A stretch of 64,000 nucleotides of DNA, taken from positions 1-64,000 of the forward strand of contig CAWBRQ010000002.1 in assembly GCA_963791315.1 (NCBI GenBank), read 5' to 3'. This document shows positions 1 through 9,439 of the stretch, one piece after another. The notes under the pieces were generated by a model. It ran no database searches. It was not told the origin of the DNA and was given only the letters and a program-made list of their open reading frames with translations. Both the position numbers and the translations under genes were made by a program. Numbering within the stretch: position 1 is the first letter of the stretch; every line of letters starts with the position of its first letter. The DNA is from JACCZX01 sp963791315. GTDB taxonomy: Bacteria; Pseudomonadota; Gammaproteobacteria; Burkholderiales; Burkholderiaceae_F.

Positions 1-221
1 ATCGATTCAGGAGGAATCGTATGTGCAAGGTCGACGGAGAACCATTCCTTTTTGCCCTCGATCCGGATTTCCGACGCCCACGAGGAGCCTACGACCGAAC
101 CGTGGAACCTTTCTCGGACCAAGATCGGGCCGGTGCTGGGTGCAAAGTTCTACGGCATTGACGACTGGAGTTTGCACGGATTACCTTGGCTCGGTATCCG
201 ACGACCTCCGTGAGAATTCCG
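1..221. other. Window-edge stretch, no gene assigned
   Basis: Short open frames exist on the plus strand, for example one beginning MCKVDGEPFLF at 21, but each is interrupted and none resembles a family I recognise. Given the dense indels just downstream, this could be the broken end of an upstream planctomycete gene. No promoter or RNA is evident. Confidence 0.3.
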
Positions 222-1466
222 ATGCCCGAAACCGCCGTCAATGACTCCGCCCTCTCGACCGCCGAGATCCGCTCGCGCTTCCCAGGCCTTGAGCACCGCC
301 CAGAACGGCCAGCCCGTCGCCTACTTCGACGGACCCGGCGGGACGCAGGTCCCGCCGGCGTCGTCGAGGCGGTGGCCGATTACCTCTGATCCATCACAAC
401 GCCAACACCCACTGGTCCTTCCCGACCAGCCGGGAGACCGACGCGGCGATCGCCGACGCCCGGCAGGTCCTCGCCGACTTCCTGAACGCCTCGCCCGAGG
501 AGGTCGCCTTCGGGGCCAACATGACGACGCTGACGTTCCACCTGGCCCGGTCGCTGGGCCGCGGCTGCGGGCCGGGCGACGAGATCGTCGTCACCGAACT
601 GGACCACCACGCCAACGTCGATCCCTGGCGGGCCCTGGAGCGGGAGCGGGGCGTGACGATCCGGGTCGCCCGGATGATCCCCGAGACCGGCGAGACCGAC
701 TTCGACGACCTGGCCGGCAGATCAACGAGCGGACCAGGCTGGTGGCGATCGGGGCGGCGTCCAACGCCCTGGGGACGATCAGCGACGTGGCCGAGGCCGC
801 CCGCCTGGCCCACGACGTCGGTGCCCTGGTCTTCGTCGATGCGGTCCACTACGCCCCGCACCGACTGGTCGATGTCCGGGCCATGGATGCGACTTCCTGG
901 CCTGCTCGGCGTACAAGTTCTACGGGCCGCACGTCGGCGTCCTCTACGGCAGGCAGGACCTCCTGCAATCGCTCGACGTGCCGAAGCTGGAGCCCGCCCC
1001 CGACACCGCCCCGGAGCGGCTGGAGACGGGGACGCAGAACCACGAGGGGATCGTCGGGGCGGCGGCGGCCGTCGAGTTCCTGGCCTCGCTGGCCGACGGC
1101 CCGAACCGCCGGGGCGAGCTCCGGGCGCCTTCGACGCGTTGCACGAGCGGGGCGAGCGTTGACCGAACGGCTCTGGGACGGGCTGTCCGAGATCGAGGGG
1201 GTGCGGGCTCTACGGCCCGCCCCCTCCCGAGCCACGCACGCCGACCGTCTCGTTCACGGTGGCGGGAGGCCCGTCCCGGAGGAGGTCGCCCGCGCCTGGC
1301 CGACCGGGGCCTGTTCGTCTCGCACGGCGACTTCTACGCCACGACGGCCGTCGAACGGCTGGGCCTGGCACGGGAGGGCCTGGTGCGGATCGGCTGCGCC
1401 TGCTACACCACCGAGGAGGAGATCGACCGGCTACTCGACAAGGTGCGCCGCATGGTCGGGCATTGA
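222..1466 (+). CDS. Cysteine desulfurase-like class V aminotransferase, frame-disrupted
   Basis: Joining the three plus frames piecewise gives one continuous class V PLP enzyme of about 415 residues. It begins MPETAVNDSALSTAEI and ends DKVRRMVGH. Visible landmarks are the N-terminal YFDGPGGTQVP, the TELDHHANVDPW stretch, VFVDAVHYAPH, the PLP-lysine region SAYKFYGPHVGV, ETGTQNHEG, and the C-terminal VRIGCACYTTEEEIDRLL. These match the SufS-like cysteine desulfurase or selenocysteine lyase fold. True sulfur transfer is not shown, because many 'cysteine desulfurase-like' proteins act on other substrates. At least seven frame changes occur (near 280, 355, 390, 718, 885, 1,130 and 1,210-1,310), so no single frame encodes it. 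The G+C-rich codons and the neighbours point to a planctomycete source. Sequence error is more likely than a true pseudogene. Confidence 0.75.
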
Positions 1467-1511
1467 GGAAGCAGGACGTCCTCAGGTCGGCAAATGCCGC
1501 AGGAGAACCTC

Positions 1512-2541
1512 ATGAACGGCAATCATCGAGCGAGTTCGGCAGGCACCACGCCGAGCCGGCGAGCCTGCCTGCCAGATCGGGCTTCTCGCATCGATAGGCG
1601 CGTATTCCCCGTCCGTCTCTCGCTCAATGCCGAGGAACTTGAAGATCGAGGTTTCCACTTCCTGCGGCAGTGGGGCAAGCGGGGAGATGAGCCGGGCGAG
1701 TTCAATGTCCCCATCGCCCTCGTGATCACGCCGGATCAGGAGGTCCTGGTCAGCGACTTCCGCAACGCTCGGGTCCAGCGGTTCACCAGGGAGGGCAAGC
1801 TCCTGGCCGTCCATGAGGTCGGCCCGAACCCGAGCGGGCTCGCCGTGAGGCCGACGGGCGAGCTCTACGTGTCCCACTTCGGCTTCGACGGCCACCCCGA
1901 CCGGATCACCGTCCACGACCGGGAGGGGAAGTTCCTGCGGGAGTGGGGTCGCTCGGGAAGGGGGACGGCGAGTTCGACATGCCCGGCGGGATTGCCATCG
2001 GCCCAGACGGGCACATCTACGTGGCCGATCAGACCAACCGCCGCGTCCAGGTCTTCGACCCGGACGGCAAGTTCCTCTTCAAGTGGGGCGAGTACGGTAC
2101 CGGCACCGGCCAGTTCGGCGGCAACACGGGGATCAAGAATCGTACCGGGCGGGCCGCACTACCTTGCCTTCGACAGCCGGGGCGACGTGTACTACGACCG
2201 AAGGGGTCGGTTGGTCGGGTTCAGGTCCTCCACGCCCGAGGGTAAGTTCCTGCGGGCGTGGGGCGACAACGTGGATAAGCCGGGGAGTTCGGGGGCAGAC
2301 CGAAGAATTTGCCGGGGCCGATCGGGCTGTGCATCGACAAGGAGGATCGGGTCTGGGTCGGGGCGACGAGTAACCGGGTGCAGCAGTTCACGAGCGACGG
2401 CACGTACCTCCGCGGCTTCGGCACGAAGGGCTCGGGTCGGGGCTGAGTTCAGCACTCCACACGGATTGGCGCTCGATCGGGACGGGCAACTTGTACGTTG
2501 TCGATACTCTGAACTGCCGCATCCAGGTCTTTGCCGTCTGA
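1512..2541 (+). CDS. NHL-repeat protein, frame-disrupted
   Basis: Once frames are merged, the protein is a run of NHL beta-propeller blades: FLRQWGKRGDEPGEFNVP, then VLVSDFRNARVQRF, IYVADQTNRRVQVFDPDG, EGKFLRAWGDN, DRVWVGATSNRVQQF and LNCRIQVFAV before the stop at 2541. NHL propellers bind protein, RNA or peptide ligands. In planctomycetes they are common as secreted or Tat-exported proteins of unknown role. Frame changes lie near 1,960, 2,130, 2,200, 2,290 and 2,440-2,500. The first ~40 residues do not look like a signal peptide and are probably garbled by indels. The start at 1512 (alternative 1494) is therefore weak. Confidence 0.65.
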
Positions 2542-2558
2542 TCGTGCTGCGGATCAGA

Positions 2559-3810
2559 TCACTGCTCGTTCCAGGGCCGGCCGGGAGGCGGGGAGGGGCA
2601 GGTTGCATTCGCCAGGTCGGGGAGGTAGGCAACATGCAGGTGCGGAGTCGCAGATCGGCTTTCCGCCCTCGGCGTTCGATTGGAGCAAGGCGTCGAGGAT
2701 GCCGCTGGTCAGGAGCGTTCGCTCGACCGGCCAGGTGGGCTGCCGGTGAGCATCATCGACTCGATCCCGTGGAGGAGGAGGGTGAAATGGGCGGCGGGCC
2801 GGGCCTCCTGGGTCCAGAACTGGGTCGACTCGATCGGCCGGCTCGTCCTCGTAACGCCAGGCCGCGGTCCAGGAGCCGACGGCGCCGTTCAATTCGAGGA
2901 GCGAGGCCCGCAGGCCGTCCTCGTAGTCGACGATCATCAGCTTGGGCAGCGGGACCGCCTTCCGGTCCACGGCCTTGCCGTCCTCGTAGCCGGATGCCGC
3001 CGCAGGCGGCCTCGAACAGCTCGGGGTCGACGGAGCCGTCGTCGATCGCCTTCCAGACGGCGTCGCCGCCGAGGCACCGGACCGACGCGGACGCCGGTCT
3101 CGCCGCCCTGCCGCTGCTCGGCCAGCGACTGCACGGCCTCCAGCGCGTGGAAGCCGTAGGCGTCGGTCGTGCCGTAGGTGAAGCCGACGATCTGCGTATG
3201 CGCGCGCCGCGCTCGACGTCGGCGGGCGGGTGACGCCAGGTGCCCGGGACCGACGAGCCGGCCATCAGCGGGATCTTCAGCTCGCGGGCGGTGTCGTAGA
3301 TGGCCGGGCGTCCTCCCAGTTGTCGGAGAGGTGCTTGTCGATGAAGACCGGCACGACGCGGCCGCTCTCGCGGAAGACCCGGATCGTCTCGTCCCAGAAT
3401 CGGCGCTTGGGATACTGGTGATTGCCCGTGGCGGAGAACGGATAGTCGCCGTGCTCGGCGACGAGGAGCACGCCGTCCACGGCGAGCTTGCCGGTGCCCA
3501 GGGTCAAGCGTCTCGGCGATGCTCGGCTTGATCGGGAATCGGTGCGAGGCGGCCAGGAGCCGGCTGATGTCGTTGGGGGGCTTCTGGTCGGTGTAGAGCG
3601 AGGCGAGCTTCAGCGGCGAGTCGCGGCCCGTGCCGTCGAGCATGTCCGTCAGCAGCAGGCGGCTGACGATGACGTCGGCGTGGGAGTTGTGCCGGTACTC
3701 GGTCACGACGGCCGCCACGCGACGGGTTGGGTTGTCGGCCGCCTGGCCCTGCTCGTCAAGGAGACGATAAGCACCCGGGCCGCGGACGAAGGCAGGCGGG
3801 TGGGGGTCAT
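2559..3810 (-). CDS. Planctomycete-type secreted protein of unknown function, frame-disrupted
   Basis: The minus-strand frames merge into one protein starting MTPTRLPSSA with a hydrophobic, signal-like stretch. It continues VAAVVTEYRHNSHADVIVSR, LKLASLYTDQKPPNDISR, VDGVLLVAEHGDYPFS, SGRVVPVFIDKHLSDNWED, YDTARELKIPLMAGSSVPGT, GETGVASVRCLGGDAVWKAI and a C-terminus LHVAYLPDLANATCPSPP. I recall near-identical phrases in planctomycete proteins annotated only as hypothetical, so I give no function. The order of a nucleotide-binding-like N-half and an alpha/beta C-half faintly recalls Gfo/Idh/MocA oxidoreductases, but no GxGxxG motif is visible. The start overlaps the stop of the upstream cytochrome gene as ATGA, which suggests coupling. 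At least six frame changes are present. Confidence 0.55.
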
Positions 3811-3982
3811 CGGGACCCCGGTTTCTCGGGTTGGGGGTCGCTGAGCAGATACGCGAGGAGGTCGAGCACCTGATCTTTGCGCAGGCTGTTCACGGTGCCG
3901 CTCGGCATGTTCGATTGGTCCGATCGTCGTCGGTCGACGATCTTCGTCTTGTCGATCGTCACGGCATTAGCGGGCGGTGGTC
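3807..3982 (-). CDS. C-terminal fragment of a PVC-type cytochrome c protein
   Basis: This minus frame is open from the junction to the TGA at 3807 and reads AVTIDKTKIVDRRRSDQSN, MPSGTVNSLRKDQVLDLLAY, then LLSDPQPEKPGSR. The pattern 'MPxGxxxxLxxxxVLDLLAYL' is the usual tail of the c-type cytochrome domain fused to planctomycete membrane-bound dehydrogenases. The heme motif CxxCH lies upstream in such proteins and is missing here, because the sequence switches to tldD near 3983. The fragment ends in an ATGA overlap with the next gene. The family call is from memory of this motif only. Confidence 0.6.
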
Positions 3983-3992
3983 GCTAGCCATC
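3976..3992. other. Presumed chimeric junction between two genomes
   Basis: On the minus strand TldD-like coding (ARARD, one indel, then RVKQVMAS) runs down to about 3983. From there the sequence continues without a gap into the planctomycete cytochrome frame. The hexamer GCTAGC (3983-3988) sits at the switch. Base composition and indel density change at the same place. This looks like an assembly or ligation join, not a natural boundary. Confidence 0.75.
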
Positions 3993-4485
3993 ACCTGTTT
4001 GACGCGTGGTCGCGTGCGCGTGCCAGCTGCTCAACCTTCTCCAGCATGCGCACCTTGGCTGCCGCACCGAGCGACGCAACGGGATCATCATCGACGTAGC
4101 GCGCCGATTGCGAACGTACGGCGACCTTTGGGGCGACTTGCATTTTGCCGGCGCCATGACGCGCGATCGAGCGCGCGGAGATTGCCGCTTCGGTCAGCGA
4201 TTCAAGCGAGATATCGTCCGAATAGGCAAACGCAGTCTTGTCGCCGACGATAGCGCGTACGCCGACGCCCTGGTCGATGTCAAAGCTGCCGCTCTTGACG
4301 ATGCCTTCTTCGAGCGAAAACGATTCACTGCGCGAATACTGAAAGTACAAATCGGCGTAATCGGTGCGGTGCTCGAAAATGGTCGCCAAAACGCGCTGTA
4401 GCTGCGCCTCGTCCAACCCGAACGGGTCGAGCAACAACTGCTTGGCGGTGGCAAGGCGGGCGAGGGCGGGGTCGGAGAGTTTCAT
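3983..4485 (-). CDS. tldD: Metalloprotease TldD, N-terminal part only
   Basis: TldD and TldE form a zinc protease that acts in microcin and peptide processing and degrades unfolded peptides. About 165 residues remain, starting MKLSDPALARLATAKQLLL. They include the N-domain phrases YADLYFQYSRSESFSLEEG, VGVRAIVGDKTAFAYSD and ARSIARHGAGKMQVAP. One indel near 3,995 breaks the frame shortly before the junction. The HExxxH zinc site and the C-terminal domain are absent because the gene is cut at 3983. It is read in the same direction as nit and yhdP, 37 bases downstream of nit, which suggests a yhdP-nit-tldD unit as in other Betaproteobacteria. Confidence 0.88.
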
Positions 4486-4522
4486 TGAACGCTGCAGCGA
4501 AGAATCGGCAATTGTACGGGCG

Positions 4523-5347
4523 TCAGCGCAGCACCCTATGCTCTAAGGCGGGCAAAGAAGCACGTGAATCGGCGATCAATTGTGGGTCAATGTCGCCGAA
4601 CACAACCCCTTCACCGTCGGATCGCTCTGCAACAATCGCGCCCCAGGGGTCGATCAACATCGTATGGCCGTGCGTCGAGCGTCCGTTTTGATGCCTTCCG
4701 CCCTGGGCCGGTGCAAGCACGTATGCGAGGTTCTCGATTGCGCGGGCACGCAGTAAGACTTCCCAATGCGCGCGCCCGGTTGTTGCTGTAAAGGCCGACG
4801 GAACGACAATCAGGTCCGGCTGCGGCATCGCGCGGTACAACTCCGGAAAGCGCAGGTCGTAGCAAATCGATAGGCCGACCCGCAGCCGAATGCCGTCTTC
4901 GGTCGCCAGCTTGAAGCTCGCAACATCAGAGCCCGGAGCGATCGTCAGCGATTCGTCGTAATTTTCCTTGCCTCGGTTAAAGCGGAACAAGTGAATCTTG
5001 TCGTAGCGCGCCACGCGCTCACCGCCGGGCCGTATACAAGCAAGCTATTTCAGAACGCGATCATTCTCCGGCGCAGCCAGCGGCAACGTACCCCCGACCA
5101 AACACACACGGTGCTGGCGCGCTTGGTTGGAGAGAAAATCCTGAATGGGTCCGTCGCCGTCGGCTTCACGCAGTGCCACCTTGTCGGTGTCGCGCTGACC
5201 CATCAGGCAAAAATATTCGGGCAACGCGACCACTTGTGCGCCGCCGTCCGCCGCTTGTGCGATGAGTGCCGCAGCGGCGCGCAGATTTTGATCGACATCC
5301 GTCGTCGAAACCATTTGCACACCGGCTACGCGTACGGTGGATTTCAT
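4523..5347 (-). CDS. nit: Nit-type amidohydrolase (deaminated-glutathione amidase-like)
   Basis: Carbon-nitrogen hydrolase superfamily, about 274 residues. The catalytic triad is visible: Glu44 in ALPEYF, Lys117 in ARYDKIHLF and Cys162 in ICYDLRFPELYR. Nit1/Nit2-like enzymes hydrolyse deaminated glutathione, and the RGKENYDES segment and length fit that branch, but substrate is inferred. A stop at 5045 interrupts the frame. The flanking frames are identical, and the stretch between reads correctly (NSLLVYGPGG) if one A is removed near 5,043 and one G added near 5,024. These are two compensating indels, best explained as sequence error. The ATG at 5347 overlaps the yhdP stop as ATGA, so the genes are translationally coupled. 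tldD follows. Confidence 0.88.
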
Positions 5348-8300
5348 TTAATCGACTCCGCGTCTGTGCCGCCCACTCGGCCGCGGCGCGTGATAGTTGG
5401 ATCGGTCCAGGTGCCTGCGATGTCGTATTCGAGTGCAAACGCTTTTGATAGCGGATTGCGCAGCACGTATTGCGCGAGAAAGGCCCCCAGCCCGAGTATC
5501 GGATTGGCGACCCCGAGCGCGAGAGCGGCCGTACTCGCGTCGATTTCAGGCAGCACAACCAGATGTAATTGTTGAGTTTCGTTGCGAAGGCTAATCGTTC
5601 CCGACATCAGCACCGTCGCAGTCGTGCCCGCCATGTGGAAATTGGTGGTCGACATGATGCCCTGCGCCACTGTGGCGTCTGCGCGGATCGCGCTATAGGT
5701 GAAGCCTTCCGAAAACGGGCGTCCGGCGTCAAACAGCAGCGTGCGCGACAACGATTGCAATGACAGCAGACCCAGCAAACGCGCTGCATTGCCGGTGTCA
5801 ACTTTCAAGAACCGACCGTTATCGATGCTGAGGGCGAGTTTGCCTGACAAGCTTGCGTAGTCGATATCCAGCGGTGATCCGAGCCATTCGAGATCGCCTT
5901 CCAGACCCCCCTGGCCGTTTGCCATTGCGCCGGCGAATCCCAAACGGTCGAGTGTTGCGCCGGCATCGCGGGTGTCGAGCTTGAAGTTCATCTTGGTACG
6001 CCGCGCCTTGCTGCTCGCGGCCGGCGCCCACTCGCCGGTTGCCGAAAACTTCATGTCGGGATTCGTGATATCAAAGCGCCGCACGCGCCATGTCGAAGCG
6101 CTCGCCGCGCCGACGTTCTGCGCTACCAATTCGAGTCGGCCGAGCTTCATGTCGGACAACTCGAACTGCTCAGCGGCGATGTCTAGTGCGGGCAATTCCG
6201 ATTGCGGCGAATTCAGCGCGTCCACCACCTCGCTCTTGCGGGCCGAAGGGATCGACAGGCGCGACAGACGCGCCGTGATCTGTTCGGGCTTCCACGCCAC
6301 ATAACCGGAGACCCCGTCGGACACGATGTTCGCGTTGTACCCACCATCATTAGCGCGGGATGCGCCCAGTGTCACGTTGCGGATCGTGCGGCCCATTAAC
6401 ACCAGTTCGGGCGTGCGCACCGCTAGCAGATCGATCGCGGGGCCCGAAGATGTAGCCGCGGCGGGTTTTGACGTCAGCTCTGCACTGCCGAGAAAAGCCG
6501 ACCACGCCTCGATGTCAAGGCGAGGGACAGTAGCCAGCACCAGCACGCCGAATTCGGGCAGGTTTGCAGGTTCGTTGAGCGCGATCACGCCGCGCACGAT
6601 CCGCAACTCACCTTTTTCGCGGCGGCGCTCGACGCGCACGGCGAGCGCTTGCCCGGCTGCAACGCGCCATTCGTCGCTTTCAGCGCTGGTCGGAATGCGC
6701 TCGATTCGCAGCGGCATCGGCTCCTGAGCTGTCTTGCGCAGCGGCGCAATGCCATCGATCGCAAGGCCCAGCAGGTCGCTTTCGATCCTGAATTCAGGTG
6801 ACGGCTTCAGCGTCAACGTCGCGACGTAGCGCGCTTGCCCTTGCGAGCGGTCGAGCAGCTTCTGCACCGGGCTCAGGCTGACCGCACGCCGCAGCGCAGG
6901 AACGGTTGCGATGCCGGTCGCAGTAAACATGGGTTCGCCGTCCGTGCGCGTGCTGGTTTCGATCCTGCTCTGACCTCCCAGAACCGATGTACTCAGGCTT
7001 GTGTTTCTCACGCCGGCCTCGGTGAATTGCAGCGTGCCGCGCAACGCGAGTGAACAACGGCGCATCCGCGAGCTGCACGTCGTTGTTGGTGAATTGCAGC
7101 GTGCCGGTCACCTTGCTGTCGGACGCGTGCGCAAGCGGGATTGCGAGCTGCAGTTCCAGTTTGGCATTGCCGGTTGATTCAGCGTTCGTTGTGATGCCGC
7201 CAATCCAGCGCGACACCGGACTTGCGTTTACGTAACGCACCATATCGGCTAACGGCCCTTCGGCGACGCCACGCACGTCGAGCATGGCGTTACGCCCGAA
7301 CTCCGGAATCCGCGCGACCACGTTGCTGAGCTTCGCGCCGTACGCGGCGCCACGATGCGCGGTCACTGTCATCGACCCTCGCTCAAGCAGCAAATCCGCG
7401 TCGATGTCTTTCAGCAGCGGCCAGACCCGCGAAGCTTCAGCCGAGTGGTCGCCTTGGACTGCACTCGGATGCACGTCGACCGATGCGTCCGCGACGCGTG
7501 CGGTGATACGAAACTCCGCGTCCTGCTCGCTTTCGAACGGAAACCGCGCCAGGTCACCTTTGATGCGAACCGTGCCGTCGGTAGCGCGACCGGATACCAA
7601 ACCGTGCTGCAACCAGTTGAGTGTGGCGTTTCCCGCGGCCAGCGGCACGTAACGATAAGCGGCGGGTGCATGAAGCCGCGTAATGTGCGACGTGACATCG
7701 AGCCAACCGGGGCCGCCTTTGTCGCCACTTGCCGCACGATAGACACCGGTGGCGTCCAGTTCGATGTCTGCGTTGGACGCAGTGGCGGAGTCGATCCGCA
7801 CTTCCAACGCTGGGTCCCACTTCCAACGCGCCGATGTCGTTAGCTTTGCAAGCTTGACGCGGGGCTCCGCGAATACGCCCGGCAGGATCAGCGTCGCGTC
7901 TTTCGACGCAAGCAGCATCGAACCGGCACCATCGGCGATGTCGATGCTTCCGCTCAAGTTTTCGAACCCGGGCAATCCGATCGTGTGCTTGGCACCCTGA
8001 TTCTCGTGAGGCACAGCCGGCTGCGCTGCACTTGCCAGTCCTTCGAATCGTGTTTTCAGTGACAGCGTTTTGAGTTCAGGTGCAGAGCCAGGCCAGCTCG
8101 TGGTGAGGCCGACCAGCGTCCCGGCAAGCGCATGCTTGCTCAGCGTCTCTCGCAGCTCAGGTGCAAGCGGCACGTGGGTTGCAAACCACGCGATCGTTGG
8201 AATATCGACACGGTTCGCCTGAACTTGCGTGCGAGCCGGGCTCGCGTCTTTGGCGCGCGTTGTACGCACCTTGAAGTCGAGCGGAGCGATTGTCTGCTTC

Positions 8301-9355
8301 GAGGCGGTGACCAGAGCCAGCCGACTGGCTTCGTACTCTTGTCCGCCGACGCCGTCGTCGGTGCCCCATATGCGTTGCGCAACACGGCCCTGCAGTGAGT
8401 CCAGCGTTAGCGGCTCTAGATTATCGGCAAGGGTGACGTTTACCTGGGTCAACGCGAAATCGGCGACGACGCGGGTTATCCGTGCGTGATCGAAGGTCAC
8501 CCAACTGCGCACCGCGCCGTGGGCCTGCTTGATTTTTATCGGCGCTTCGAATGTGTGTGCGAGCGCGGCCAGATCGGCATAGTCGACCGAACCGAAGACT
8601 TCGCCAGTCCATCTCGCGTAATCCGACGGGCGTGAAAAGGGCGCATGGTGAAAGCGCGCGCGCAGATCGATTGGGCCGGCGATCGCCGAGGTCGGCTGCG
8701 CCTGTAGGCCGACGATGTGCGAGCCGAACACGTTTTCAAGCCGGACGTTGACGTGCGTAAGCTCAAAGTCATTCGCTGTCGCCACGTCGCGGCGGTCACT
8801 GTAGCGAATGCGCGCGTCGCGGATGACTACCTCGCCCTGCGTGAGAATCCAGTCGGATGCACCCGAGTCCTCGCCTTGTTGATTCGGATCTAACACCAAT
8901 CCACCGACCGAAAATCGGTTGCCTGGGAGCCGGACAATGTCCAAGTCGAGCTCCTCGATCCGCAACTCCGAAAAGCGGGGCTCGAACGCCACTGCGCTGA
9001 ACCATGAGACGGTGCCCTCGACCCGAGGCAGTGACAGATCGGGCCTATCGCTACCGCTTGCAATCCGCACGTCACGCAACACGAGATGCGGATGCAAGCC
9101 GCGCCACGAGGCCTCGATACGGCCGATGGTCACGGGAGCCTTGACTGCGCGCGATGCCATTTGCTGGATGCGCGGTGTCATTTCGTCGACGCGCGGCATC
9201 GCGATGTAGCGCACTACGAGCAACAGCGCGCCGGCGATAAAAAACAGCGTGACGAAGGACCACGCAAGCGACAGCCAAGCCAGGCGCAGACCACGTCGCG
9301 CGCGCGACTTGCTCGAGTTGTCAGCGCGTTCGGGGACGTTTGGCTGCTTTGGCAT
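5344..9355 (-). CDS. yhdP: YhdP family AsmA-like envelope protein
   Basis: A very large protein (about 1,337 residues). It has a single N-terminal membrane anchor (roughly residues 23-50, ending LLLVVRYIAMP) followed by the DUF3971/AsmA-like region. The typical start of the family is visible in EMTPRIQQMASRAVKAPVTI and GRIEASWRGLHPHLVLRDV. The C-terminal AsmA_2 part contains LQSLSRTLLFDAGRPF and LPEIDASTAALALGVANPIL. YhdP is inner-membrane anchored and spans the periplasm. In Escherichia coli it supports phospholipid transport to the outer membrane. A single frame change near 7,055 joins the two halves and is presumably a sequencing indel, because both sides stay conserved. It faces away from glnE across an 84-base gap and is followed by nit through an ATGA overlap. 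Confidence 0.9.
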
Positions 9356-9439
9356 GGCGAGCGCGCTAAGGTGCGTCGCTACGTAAAATGAACGATCGAT
9401 AGGAGCAAAAGGCCGCGGTCACGTTATCACAGCGGGCTG

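Noticed and set aside
1..3982. Horizontal transfer from a planctomycete
   Set aside because: No integrase, tRNA site, direct repeats or transposase is seen, and the boundary cuts genes on both sides. A chimeric assembly explains it more simply.
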